Source: Ruminococcus sp. (GTDB taxonomy: Bacteria > Bacillota > Clostridia > Oscillospirales > Ruminococcaceae). From it: a stretch of 7,206 nucleotides of DNA. The notes below the pieces were generated by a model. The model saw only the letters and a program-made list of their open reading frames with translations. It did no database searches and was not told the DNA's origin. Of this stretch, positions 1 to 6,385 are shown piece after piece. The position numbers were made by a program, and so were the translations under genes. Position 1 is the stretch's first letter; every line of letters begins with the position of its first letter. The stretch spans positions 1 to 7,206 of the forward strand of contig DYCW01000256.1 of NCBI GenBank assembly GCA_019417865.1, read 5' to 3'.

Positions 1-36
1 CATCAATTAAATATATAATAAAATAAAAATTTGTAA

Positions 37-71
37 AACGCCCTCTTTGGTTTTTCACCTGAGAGGGCGTT
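37..71 (-). terminator. Hairpin terminator-like structure, leftward
   Basis: A perfect 10-bp inverted repeat (AACGCCCTCT at 37-46, AGAGGGCGTT at 62-71) encloses a 15-nt loop in which GGT and ACC can extend the pairing. Read on the minus strand, the GC-rich stem is followed by TTTTACAAATTTTTATTTT, a good U-rich tail. Read on the plus strand, the tail is poor (CTGTATGAT). It is therefore best assigned to leftward transcription, perhaps as a second stop behind the closer terminator of the esterase gene. It could also end a rightward gene lying outside the window. Confidence 0.65.
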
Positions 72-256
72 CTGTATGATAGGACGATTATGGCAATAAA
101 AAACGTTTATTTTGATACAAAATAGGGGTGCATTTTTATGTCCTGAAAACAACGCAGTATCAGCACTTTCTGAAAAGTGTCGTTTTCTGTTGCTTGAAAA
201 TGCCGAAAAATAGGGGAATTTCAAGTGAAGTCATCGTTTTCCTTTGGCAGAGCGTA
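72..256. other. Intergenic stretch, no supported gene
   Basis: Short reading frames on both strands lack a ribosome binding site and recognisable protein features, and the longest one on the minus strand runs through the 37-71 terminator. Two small inverted repeats are visible: an AT-rich palindrome at 108-124 and a 6-bp stem with a 4-nt loop at 164-179 (CACTTT and AAAGTG). I see no convincing promoter, so a small RNA is possible but unsupported. Confidence 0.5.
108..124. repeat. AT-rich 17-bp palindrome
   Basis: TATTTTG, a 3-base ATA centre, and CAAAATA form a perfect 7-bp inverted repeat. It lies between the two leftward terminators and far from any gene start in the window. It could be a protein-binding site for something to the left, or a chance product of AT-rich sequence. 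Confidence 0.35.
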
Positions 257-300
257 AAAAATCTCTGTGATAATCATAGCCTAATATCACATAGATTTTT
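257..300 (-). terminator. Rho-independent terminator of the double-esterase gene
   Basis: A long inverted repeat (257-272 with 285-300, one mismatch at 265/292) starts at the last base of the esterase stop codon. The core arms are AATCTCTGTGATA (260-272) and TATCACATAGATT (285-297). Read on the minus strand, the stem runs into a tract of six T's (positions 261 down to 256). Placement directly at the stop codon, arm length and T-tract make this a strong intrinsic terminator. A T-run on the other side of the stem means it may also work rightward. Confidence 0.85.
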
Positions 301-2336
301 CAATTCCAGAACCAGCATAAACCATTATAAGTATAAGTACTTGCGGCATAGCCATTATGGGAATAGCCATCCTTGATTCTATAAACAAAGTTGCCGTTTG
401 TTTCAGCAGTCAATTCTGCAAAATAATTGGAATCACGCATTTTTTGAACTCTCTGGTTGACGTAGCTGTAAGCAAAATCATCTGTACCGGTCATGGTAAA
501 TACAAAATAATCATCTTGGTCATAATTTTTCGCAGCTTCCCAAATAGTATCGTCGTCAAGAGATGTTCCGCAGCTCATTGGCATGAAATATTTGAAGTAA
601 TCCAGACAGTTTTGAAACATTCTCCAAGTGGCGACGGAACCCATGGAAAATCCGCCGAAGCCACGATGTTCCCGTGACGCTTTCAAATCCTCCGCAGATG
701 TGCTTTTTGCATAGCTGCTGTATTTTGACTCGACAGCTGGAATCAGATCATTGAGGAGTTCATTGTGGTAATTTCTGTTCAGTTGTAAAGCAAGGCTGAA
801 ATTATCACTGTCATTGCTGCTGGTATTATTGTACGTCGGACATACGATAATCATTGGTTTGATTTCGCCGTTCTGAATGGCGTTGTCCATGACATTTTTA
901 AAAGCAGATGGATTCGCAGGAGTGCCTAATGTAGTGGTTTCGTTGCTCCAGAAACCATGCATCAAATAGAAAACGTCATACTGCTTATCTTCAGAATATC
1001 CATAGGGAAGATACACAATGGCACGTTTATTCAGTATCTGACTTTTTTCCTCGTAAGTCATAGACTCATAGGTATCATAATAAAGCTCTTCCAAAGTGCC
1101 CTGCTTGTCCGCAGAGGTGTAATAACTCTGTGGGATCTCTTTGATTTCGCCCGGAATATTACTGTTTTGTGTAAGATAACGCCGTCTCATAAGACACAAA
1201 TCAAAAACATCCCATGTACCGTCGCAATTCAAGTCATAGTCATTTCCATGCACATTTTCAGTACGTGCAAGGAGGAAATCCTGCAAATTTGCAAGCTGAC
1301 GGTGTTCAGGGATATTATCGTCCGGCATCTGTTCTTCCCAGAAACGAACGGCGTCATATATCCAGCCCTCTGCAACCGTTCCCGTGCCAAGACCGAAACC
1401 ATGGGGCAATCCCTCATAAGCATGAAATTCAGTCGGGATACCGTAACTATCCAGAACTTGAAGGCGGCTTTGTATAGTTCTGTAATTTGCAATGCCATCA
1501 TTTGTGCCGACACAAGCATAAGTCGGTGCATCTGTTAGTGACGAAGTATTGTAGCCGGTATACTGCATAATGACTGCACCAGCCTGCTGAATATCACTGC
1601 GTTGCGTCAAAGTCTCAAGATTGTCTGCATTGCCCAGCGTTGCTGCCATTCTTGCACCGGCAGAGCCTCCCCAGAGAGAATAGTAATCCCCATCAACTTC
1701 CAGTTCTTCGGCATGGTCATAGATAAATTCAATGGCTTTTGCAAGGTCATTGTATGGATCGTCCGGACGATAAATTAGAGCAAATGCATTGTATCCCATT
1801 TTAGAAACTTCCAGTGCATGAGGAAAGCTGTCGTGCATTGCACCAACATAGGCAAATCCACCGCCAGCGTTCATAACGGCAAATTTCGCTCCCGGTTCGC
1901 CTTTGAAGAAAAACAGCCCCGTATCACGTTTGGACGGATCAGCGGTCATTTCTGCTTCGCTGTAAATCGGATAAAAAATTTGCTGTCCGTTTTCAGCGTT
2001 TTCCGCAAGCGTATTGATGATCTCCACTGTTTTTTCAGGCTGGATATCGTTATACCATGTGTATACACGGCTTGTACTGACTTCCCCAAGCGTCATATCG
2101 TCCGTGACAGTACGGTCAACAGGAAATAAAAGCCTCCCGAAATCCTCAAATACAGGATTGGCGATAACCTCTCCAACTGTGGTATCTGTATTCACTTTTT
2201 GTTCTCCTATGATAGAATCCGATGCGATGGAAACTGTATCAGGGTTGCTTATATCCGCCTGCGTTTCGGGAAAATTACCACAGGCAGCTGTTGTCATAGT
2301 TAACCCTGCAAGCAATAAAATGAAACCTTTTTTCAC
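300..2336 (-). CDS. Lipoprotein with two esterase (alpha/beta-hydrolase) domains and an internal partial dockerin
   Basis: Predicted surface-anchored ester hydrolase of 678 residues. I start it at GTG 2336, because GGAGG (2344-2348) lies 7 bases upstream; the ATG at 2351 has no ribosome binding site and its own codons contain this one. Residues 1-19 form a lipoprotein signal ending in TAAC (Cys19). Residues about 140-335 are an acetyl-esterase/BD-FAE-like hydrolase: oxyanion region NAGGGF (156-161), nucleophile Ser225 in GGSAG, and likely Asp280 and His312 (GLPHGF). Residues 368-388 are a dockerin-type F-hand with ligands Asp368, Asn370, Asp372, Asp376 and Asp379. The helix before it (LQDFLLA, 351-357) resembles the helix of a first repeat whose calcium loop is lost. 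Residues about 410-678 are an esterase of the feruloyl/acetylxylan (CE1, esterase D) type: Ser564 in GFSMG, candidate acid Asp619/Asp620, His660. Substrates, perhaps acetyl or feruloyl groups on plant polysaccharides, are inferred from family. It is transcribed divergently from the aldo/keto reductase gene, and the two share a promoter element. Confidence 0.9.
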   Translation of the reverse strand: MKKGFILLLAGLTMTTAACGNFPETQADISNPDTVSIASDSIIGEQKVNTDTTVGEVIANPVFEDFGRLLFPVDRTVTDDMTLGEVSTSRVYTWYNDIQPEKTVEIINTLAENAENGQQIFYPIYSEAEMTADPSKRDTGLFFFKGEPGAKFAVMNAGGGFAYVGAMHDSFPHALEVSKMGYNAFALIYRPDDPYNDLAKAIEFIYDHAEELEVDGDYYSLWGGSAGARMAATLGNADNLETLTQRSDIQQAGAVIMQYTGYNTSSLTDAPTYACVGTNDGIANYRTIQSRLQVLDSYGIPTEFHAYEGLPHGFGLGTGTVAEGWIYDAVRFWEEQMPDDNIPEHRQLANLQDFLLARTENVHGNDYDLNCDGTWDVFDLCLMRRRYLTQNSNIPGEIKEIPQSYYTSADKQGTLEELYYDTYESMTYEEKSQILNKRAIVYLPYGYSEDKQYDVFYLMHGFWSNETTTLGTPANPSAFKNVMDNAIQNGEIKPMIIVCPTYNNTSSNDSDNFSLALQLNRNYHNELLNDLIPAVESKYSSYAKSTSAEDLKASREHRGFGGFSMGSVATWRMFQNCLDYFKYFMPMSCGTSLDDDTIWEAAKNYDQDDYFVFTMTGTDDFAYSYVNQRVQKMRDSNYFAELTAETNGNFVYRIKDGYSHNGYAASTYTYNGLCWFWN

Positions 2337-2342
2337 TGAAAT

Positions 2343-2349
2343 CCCTCCC
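2343..2349 (-). promoter_or_regulatory. Ribosome binding site that fixes a GTG start
   Basis: On the minus strand GGGAGGG precedes ATTTCA and then GTG (2336-2334), followed by AAA AAA and a standard signal peptide. The purine run falls inside the first codons of the longer ATG reading frame, so the GTG is the better start. Confidence 0.85.
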
Positions 2350-2368
2350 ATAAATTAGGTCTATTAAG

Positions 2369-2397
2369 AGTATATCACATTGTATATCAAAAGAGAA
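2369..2397 (-). promoter_or_regulatory. Promoter of the double-esterase gene
   Basis: On the minus strand the -10 is TATACT (2374-2369) with an extended -10 TG one base upstream (TGATATACT). The -35, 17 bp further upstream, is TTCTCT (2397-2392), a poor match to TTGACA. The expected transcript start is near 2362, giving a leader of about 26 nt. The weak -35 lies at the edge of the element shared with two other promoters in the window, as expected for a promoter that needs an activator. Confidence 0.65.
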
Positions 2398-2417
2398 GTT
2401 CAAATTGGTTACTGACT
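2393..2417 (-). promoter_or_regulatory. Shared promoter element, copy 1 (esterase side)
   Basis: Read on the minus strand this 25-bp stretch contains TAAC, then AAT one base later, then GAACTTCTC two bases later. It matches the copy at 2436-2460 at 18 of 25 positions and the copy at 6343-6367 at 17 of 25, counted by eye without gaps. The -10 lies at exactly the same distance as in the other two. This is the most divergent copy, so it is less certain. Confidence 0.55.
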
Positions 2418-2435
2418 GTAAACCTTCGGCTTATT

Positions 2436-2460
2436 ACTGATTAACTAATCGGAACTTCAC
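2436..2460 (+). promoter_or_regulatory. Shared promoter element, copy 2 (aldo/keto reductase side)
   Basis: The copy reads ACTGATTAAC, AATCG one base later, and ACTTC two bases after that, then a base and C. It is identical to the flavodoxin-side copy at 21 of 25 positions, and the identity continues through AAG (24 of 28). GATTA-AC-TAATC (2439-2450) is a perfect 5-bp dyad just upstream of the -35. A second dyad, GGAACTT with AAGTTTCC (2451-2468, one-base bulge), covers the -35. Dyads in this place suit binding of a LysR-type activator, which is inference. Confidence 0.65.
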
Positions 2461-2484
2461 AAGTTTCCAAAAACGGTGTATAAT
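2456..2484 (+). promoter_or_regulatory. Promoter of the aldo/keto reductase gene
   Basis: TTCACA (2456-2461, one mismatch to the -35 consensus), a 17-bp spacer, and a perfect TATAAT (2479-2484). The expected transcript start is near 2491, giving a leader of about 26 nt that carries the ribosome binding site. The -35 is part of the shared element. Confidence 0.8.
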
Positions 2485-2502
2485 AAAATTGAAAATTGAA
2501 CC

Positions 2503-2508
2503 AGGAGG
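2503..2508 (+). promoter_or_regulatory. Ribosome binding site of the aldo/keto reductase gene
   Basis: A perfect AGGAGG lies 8 bases before ATG 2517. It decides the start: an in-frame TTG at 2496 would place this site inside the coding region and close to the expected transcript start. Confidence 0.9.
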
Positions 2509-2516
2509 TTTTCATT

Positions 2517-3404
2517 ATGGAATATGTACAGCTGAACAACGGACTGAAAATGCCGATACTTGGTTATGGCGTTTATCAAGTAACAAAGGATGAATGCGAG
2601 AGATGTGTTCTGGACGCTCTGAAAACAGGCTATCGTCTGATCGATACCGCACAGAGCTACTTCAATGAGGAAGAAGTCGGCAATGCGATCGTAAAGTCGG
2701 GCATACCGAGAGAAGAAATTTTCCTGACAACGAAAGTTTGGGTAGAGCATTACGGTTATGAGGAAACCAAAAAATCTGTTTATGAATCTATGAAAAAGCT
2801 TCAGACAGAGTATATTGATCTTATGCTTCTGCATCAGCCCTTCAGTGATTATTACGGTGCATACCGTGCGTTGGAAGAACTTTATCAGGAAGGTGTGCTG
2901 AAAGCCATCGGCGTATCCAATTTCTATCCTGACAGATTAGTGGATATTGCAAATTTTGCCAATATTGTTCCAATGGTGAATCAGGTGGAAACGCACGTCC
3001 TCAACCAGCAGACAGAAGCGAAAAAGTGGATGGACAAATATGAAGTGCAGATCGAAGCATGGGCACCGTTCGGCGAGGGCAGGGGAGGACTCTTTGAAAA
3101 TCCTGTTTTGACAGCAATTGGTGAAAAGTATGGAAAGACGTCTGCACAGGTAATGCTTCGCTGGAATATACAGCGTGGCGTAGTGGTTCTGCCGAAATCC
3201 ACGCATATTGAGCGTATGGAGCAGAATTTCAATGTGTTTGATTTTGCACTCAGTGAGGAAGATATGGCAGCAATTGCTGCACTGGACACGCAGACAAGTT
3301 CGTTCTTCTCACACTATGATCCGAATATGGTTGAATGGTTCGTTAAAATGGTTGAGGAACGTAAGCAGAAGCATGACAGCTCCAAGGAAAAGAAAAACTG
3401 GTAA
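2517..3404 (+). CDS. Aldo/keto reductase (2,5-diketo-D-gluconate reductase-like)
   Basis: Cytoplasmic NAD(P)H-dependent carbonyl reductase of 295 residues, the usual length for the family. The catalytic tetrad is complete: Asp43 (in RLIDTAQSY), Tyr48, Lys73 (in TTKVW) and His106 (in LLHQP). Further barrel motifs are GVSNF (132-136), NQVE (155-158) and LPKS (225-228), the last in the region that binds the cofactor's 2'-phosphate, suggesting NADPH. The start is fixed by AGGAGG 8 bases upstream. There is no signal peptide. The last 20 or so residues are Lys/Glu-rich and probably disordered. The gene has its own promoter and is followed by a hairpin terminator, so it is probably transcribed alone. 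It is divergent from the double esterase and shares a promoter element with it and with the flavodoxin gene, suggesting joint control. Substrate is unknown; small aldehydes, keto sugars or aromatic carbonyls are all possible for this family. Confidence 0.95.
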   Translation: MEYVQLNNGLKMPILGYGVYQVTKDECERCVLDALKTGYRLIDTAQSYFNEEEVGNAIVKSGIPREEIFLTTKVWVEHYGYEETKKSVYESMKKLQTEYIDLMLLHQPFSDYYGAYRALEELYQEGVLKAIGVSNFYPDRLVDIANFANIVPMVNQVETHVLNQQTEAKKWMDKYEVQIEAWAPFGEGRGGLFENPVLTAIGEKYGKTSAQVMLRWNIQRGVVVLPKSTHIERMEQNFNVFDFALSEEDMAAIAALDTQTSSFFSHYDPNMVEWFVKMVEERKQKHDSSKEKKNW

Positions 3405-3459
3405 AATCAATAGGAAAAGGCTGTCTGAATTAATAGCTATACTTATATAAAAATTTTGA

Positions 3460-3503
3460 GCCATAGTATTTTTGATTATAAGTTAAAAATGCTATGGCGT
3501 TTC
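3460..3503 (+). terminator. Terminator after the aldo/keto reductase gene
   Basis: GCCATAGTATTTTT (3460-3473) pairs with AAAAATGCTATGGC (3485-3498) through 14 positions, with a single U-G wobble, around an 11-nt loop. The tail GTTTCTATT is only moderately U-rich. It lies 55 bp after the reductase stop and just before the next promoter, insulating the two units. The symmetric arms mean it could also act on leftward transcripts. Confidence 0.7.
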
Positions 3504-3505
3504 TA

Positions 3506-3534
3506 TTGACATGGAATTCCTCATAGGGTATAAT
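3506..3534 (+). promoter_or_regulatory. Full-consensus sigma-A promoter of the second esterase
   Basis: TTGACA (3506-3511), a 17-bp spacer and TATAAT (3529-3534) match the vegetative consensus at all twelve positions with ideal spacing. The expected start is near 3541, giving a leader of about 40 nt. The element shared by the other promoters is absent, so this gene is probably expressed strongly and constitutively, unless a repressor acts. Confidence 0.9.
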
Positions 3535-3579
3535 TATAGTAATACAAATCGGAATTTAAAACAGAAAGGCGTAATGATA

Positions 3580-5136
3580 ATGAAAAAAATAGTCGCATTC
3601 TTTTTACTGCTTGCAATGACATTACCAATCACCGCCTGCAATCAAAGCACAGAGCACGCGGAAAGTTCTTCTTCTGTTGAGCAAATACAGGAGCAGTCGC
3701 AGACAGTATCTCCCACAAAGCTTACCAACAAAATGACAGAAAACGAGCATCAAAGAGTAGACAAGCATGAACTTACACTGTTGATTGAACCAAAAGAAAC
3801 AACAAACACTGAGCAGACAGAGCATAAGGTAAGTGTGGAGTTTCGTACACTAAGTATTGAAGAGTGGCGGGAGAATGTCGAAAGTTATCATGACCAGAAC
3901 ATGATAACCGATGAAGAATACGAAACGGCTATGGAGGAAATCAGAATCTCCGCGGAAAAAGGTGAGAACACCTATCATCTTAATCCTTACATTCTTGTTG
4001 ATGGTTGTCTAATAACGTACACTGTCCCGAACGCTGATCCTAATTATGATGGCGGACTGATTACATTCACCTACTATACAATGGAAGAGAACGGTGAGCC
4101 CAAAACTGAGGAACTGTCATTTGAAACATTCGAGGCGTATCTTGACTGGATCAGAAAAATGGATGCCGAACTCGGTTATTCTGATGAGTTGATTGAACAG
4201 GAAGTTCTTTATGTGCAGCTCGCCAATGAAGCCATGAAAACAGGTGATTATGAGATCCTGCCTGAAGGCACAGTCGATCCGCAGGATTCCTCGCTGTATT
4301 TGTGGTATGATGCGAATGGTGATTACAGAAGTGAATGGGAATATGAACGTGAGGCAGTAGAGACCATTCAGGATTCCATTGACGAGATCAGCATTTACGA
4401 CGAAGAAATGGACACGGAATTCACCGTACATGTGACGCTACCTCCCGATTATGACAAGAGCAAGACTTATCCCGTATTCTTCCTGACTGACGGCATCTGG
4501 CGCTTCGGTAATTGTCCTGAGCTGAGAGAGCTTATGGAGAACGGTGAAGCTTCACCTGTTATCCTTGTAAGTATGTGGTACAGCTACAACACTCCATACG
4601 ATGACGGAAATACTCGTTATTTTGATCTTGTAATAAATCGTGATAAGCTTCTGAATTTTGTTACAGACAATCTTATGCCCTATCTTACTGAGAATTACAA
4701 TATTGACTGCACAAATTCAACGCTCTATGGTCATTCTGACGGCGGCGTGTTTACCCATTATGCACTGTTTAATTCGGATAAGTTCGATAATCAGCCGTTT
4801 GGTCATTACATTATCGGCAGTCCTGCACTGTGGGGACTTTATAATTACAATGATCATGAGAATATCAGTTCGGATGATATTTTGAATGATTATGGTTATT
4901 TTGACCGAAACGAAAAGCTCAGTAAAAGTGTGTTCCTCTGTGCAGGCTCACAGGAGGATCCCGACTATGCTGATAGCTATAAGGGACACGATACGACACT
5001 TGAAGGTACTGCAAAGCTGAGAGAACGACTTGAAGCTCATGGTGCAGACATGACTTACAAATTATATGACTCACATCATTACCAGTATATCCCTGAAATG
5101 CTGGCTGAGTATCTGAAAGAAACGTATCCGTGTTAA
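3580..5136 (+). CDS. Esterase lipoprotein with an unassigned N-terminal domain
   Basis: Predicted surface-anchored serine esterase of 518 residues. I start it at ATG 3580: AAAGG (3565-3569) is well placed for it and too close to the ATG at 3574, while the ATG at 3511 overlaps the promoter. Residues 1-20 are a lipoprotein signal (Lys-Lys, hydrophobic core, lipobox ITAC, Cys20). Residues 21-60 are a Ser/Gln/Glu-rich tether. Residues about 61-270 are acidic, with predicted beta strands and helices, and I do not recognise the domain. Residues about 276-515 are a putative-esterase (PF00756, esterase D or enterochelin-esterase type) alpha/beta hydrolase: strand VHVTLPPDYD, core PVFFLTDG (298-305), nucleophile Ser386 in GHSDGG, and a candidate His499/His500 in DSHH. 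The acid is uncertain, near Glu459/Asp460 (GSQED). This family cleaves varied esters, including feruloyl, acetyl, acyl-thiol and siderophore esters, so the substrate is open. It stands alone between two terminators. Confidence 0.9.
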   Translation: MKKIVAFFLLLAMTLPITACNQSTEHAESSSSVEQIQEQSQTVSPTKLTNKMTENEHQRVDKHELTLLIEPKETTNTEQTEHKVSVEFRTLSIEEWRENVESYHDQNMITDEEYETAMEEIRISAEKGENTYHLNPYILVDGCLITYTVPNADPNYDGGLITFTYYTMEENGEPKTEELSFETFEAYLDWIRKMDAELGYSDELIEQEVLYVQLANEAMKTGDYEILPEGTVDPQDSSLYLWYDANGDYRSEWEYEREAVETIQDSIDEISIYDEEMDTEFTVHVTLPPDYDKSKTYPVFFLTDGIWRFGNCPELRELMENGEASPVILVSMWYSYNTPYDDGNTRYFDLVINRDKLLNFVTDNLMPYLTENYNIDCTNSTLYGHSDGGVFTHYALFNSDKFDNQPFGHYIIGSPALWGLYNYNDHENISSDDILNDYGYFDRNEKLSKSVFLCAGSQEDPDYADSYKGHDTTLEGTAKLRERLEAHGADMTYKLYDSHHYQYIPEMLAEYLKETYPC

Positions 5137-5364
5137 TTGAAGGTGAAAATTCTGATTTATGCGAATAAACAAATAATTAAAATAAGCCCGAAAGTAGTTT
5201 TTCAAGTGCTTTTGGGCATTACTTCTATATGAGTATTGCTCTTATTACGGACAGCCTTTTGAATTAGGAATGAGAGAATTATTGCATTATCGACATATTT
5301 TTGATTTATGTCCGGTGAAAAGAGTATCGCTCCAGAAAATCAGTTAAAACCCTTCAGTTCATAC
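5137..5364. other. Intergenic region between the second esterase and lysR
   Basis: Apart from the hairpin at 5186-5217 I find no gene. A short open stretch (5198-5345) has an ATG at 5270 preceded by TTAGGA, which would encode 25 residues with no recognisable similarity. A 12-codon frame from ATG 5229 has no ribosome binding site. A small inverted repeat, GACATA (5292-5297) and TATGTC (5307-5312), lies upstream of the lysR promoter. Confidence 0.5.
5186..5217 (+). terminator. Hairpin terminator after the second esterase
   Basis: GCCCGAAAG (5186-5194) pairs with CTTTTGGGC (5209-5217), nine base pairs with one G-U, around a 14-nt loop. It lies 49 bp past the esterase stop. The rightward tail (ATTACTTCTAT) is weak; the leftward tail (TTATTTTAATTATTT) is better, although no minus-strand gene is seen nearby. 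It is probably bidirectional. Confidence 0.6.
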
Positions 5365-5393
5365 TTGAAAAAATTGCAAATTTATGATATAAT
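5365..5393 (+). promoter_or_regulatory. Promoter of the lysR gene
   Basis: TTGAAA (5365-5370, one mismatch), a 17-bp spacer and a perfect TATAAT (5388-5393) with an extended -10 TG (5385-5386). The expected transcript start is near 5400, leaving a leader of about 27 nt. The shared 25-bp element is absent. The -10 overlaps the left arm of the inverted repeat at 5389-5428. Confidence 0.8.
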
Positions 5394-5428
5394 GGCACTG
5401 TCGAAACTCAGAAAGGCGGTGCCATTAT
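5389..5428. repeat. 10-bp inverted repeat joining the -10 to the start codon of lysR
   Basis: ATAATGGCAC (5389-5398) and GTGCCATTAT (5419-5428) are perfect reverse complements separated by 20 bp. The left arm overlaps the -10 hexamer and the right arm includes the first two bases of the start codon. Since transcription should begin near 5400, the left arm is probably not in the mRNA. The repeat would then act as DNA, for example as an operator for autoregulation, or be chance. Confidence 0.5.
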
Positions 5429-6341
5429 GTATAATCCCCAACTGGAAACATTTTTAAAAGTTGCTGACTGCGGAAGCTTTAACAAGGCGGCGGAAGAGTT
5501 GTATATCTCACCGCCTGCGGTGATCAAACAGGTGAATCTTCTGGAGTCATCCTTGAACTTACAATTGTTTATTCGTACACACAGAGGATTGATTCTGACA
5601 GAGGCAGGAAAGTCATTGTATCATGATACAAAATATATTATTCAGTATTGCCGTGATTCCGTCAACCGAGCCAGAAATGCCATGCAGAAAGAAGAATCTG
5701 TTATCCGAATCGGAACATCTCCCATGACGCCGGGGCAGTTTTTAATGGATATGTGGTCCAGTATTCATGAAATTTGTCCGGATATTAAGTTTAAACTTGT
5801 TCCGTTTGAAAATACGCCGGAAAATTCGATAGAGATTCTGAAAAATCTTGGAAAGAATATTGATATTGTAGCAGGTCTGTTTGATGACGCCTTTTTAAAA
5901 TCAAGAAAATGTGACGGTCTTTTACTTTCTTATGAACCCATACGCTGTGCAGTTTCGATTTATAATGAACTCTCCAAAAAATCAGAACTTTCGGTTTCAG
6001 ATTTATATCATCGTAATTTTATGATCATCCATAGAGGCTGGAACAAGTGCCTTGATATGATGCGGGATGATTTACTGCAAAATCATTCTCAGATAAACAT
6101 TGTGGATTTTGATATGTTTACACTAAATGCTTTCAATCAATGCGAGAACAGCGACAATATGATGATCTGCATTGATAACTGGGCGAATGTGCATCCTTTG
6201 TTAAAGGTTTTGCCGGTGGATTGGAATTATTGCATACCATTCGGACTTTTGCATTCTCCCAAACCATCGCCAAATGTGAAACGTTTTTTAGATGCTGTAC
6301 GACAAGTGAAACCAGCCCCGGAGTGTAAATCTAAAGATTAA
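5427..6341 (+). CDS. LysR-type transcriptional regulator
   Basis: Cytoplasmic DNA-binding regulator of 304 residues, normal for the family. Residues 1-60 are the winged helix-turn-helix: LETFLKVADCGSFNKAAEEL, then a recognition helix around ISPPAVIKQVNLLE, and the wing LFIRTHRGLILTEAG. A linker helix follows, and residues about 90-295 form the periplasmic-binding-protein-like effector domain, beginning IRIGTSPM. The start has an AAAGG-type binding site at 5413-5416 and its own extended -10 promoter. It is followed after 12 bases by a hairpin that ends the gene and is also part of the flavodoxin promoter region. LysR proteins usually activate neighbouring genes in response to a small molecule, and the dyads at the shared element suit that. 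Control of the three element-bearing promoters is inference. The effector is unknown. Confidence 0.93.
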   Translation: MYNPQLETFLKVADCGSFNKAAEELYISPPAVIKQVNLLESSLNLQLFIRTHRGLILTEAGKSLYHDTKYIIQYCRDSVNRARNAMQKEESVIRIGTSPMTPGQFLMDMWSSIHEICPDIKFKLVPFENTPENSIEILKNLGKNIDIVAGLFDDAFLKSRKCDGLLLSYEPIRCAVSIYNELSKKSELSVSDLYHRNFMIIHRGWNKCLDMMRDDLLQNHSQINIVDFDMFTLNAFNQCENSDNMMICIDNWANVHPLLKVLPVDWNYCIPFGLLHSPKPSPNVKRFLDAVRQVKPAPECKSKD

Positions 6342-6342
6342 T

Positions 6343-6367
6343 ACTGATTAACAAATCGAGACTTCTC
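6343..6367 (+). promoter_or_regulatory. Shared promoter element, copy 3 (flavodoxin side)
   Basis: ACTGATTAAC, AATCG one base later, ACTTC two bases after that, then TC. It matches the copy before the aldo/keto reductase at 21 of 25 positions, and AAG follows in both. The spacing is also conserved: CAAG ends exactly 15 bases before TATAATAAAA in both promoters. It begins one base after the lysR stop codon. Confidence 0.65.
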
Positions 6368-6385
6368 AAGAGGTCTCGATTTTGT
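6354..6385 (+). terminator. lysR terminator overlapping the flavodoxin promoter
   Basis: AATCGAGAC (6354-6362) pairs perfectly with GTCTCGATT (6373-6381) around a 10-nt loop, followed by TTTGTT, 12 bases after the lysR stop. It has the form of an intrinsic terminator. The same bases hold the distal half of the shared element and the -35 of the flavodoxin promoter, so the structure may serve as both terminator and operator dyad. Confidence 0.7.

Noticed and set aside
3..224. A 73-codon minus-strand open frame at the left edge
   Set aside because: It reads through the 37-71 terminator hairpin, has no ribosome binding site, and its translation has low-complexity, Phe/Tyr/Lys-rich composition typical of AT-rich non-coding DNA.
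957..1538. A 193-codon plus-strand open frame inside the double-esterase gene
   Set aside because: It lies wholly antisense to a gene with clear domains, motifs and codon structure; there is no binding site, and the translation shows no recognisable family.
2457..2834. A 125-codon minus-strand open frame over the start of the aldo/keto reductase
   Set aside because: It is antisense to conserved catalytic motifs of the reductase and runs into its promoter; a shadow of the real gene.
3460..3498. The long AT-rich hairpin as an operator or mobile-element end
   Set aside because: No transposase, target duplication or second copy is present in the window. Its position between a stop codon and the next promoter is explained by transcription termination.
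5229..5345. Possible small proteins or a gene remnant before lysR
   Set aside because: The 12-codon frame lacks a binding site. The 25-codon frame from 5270 has only a weak one and no recognisable sequence, so neither is reported as a gene.
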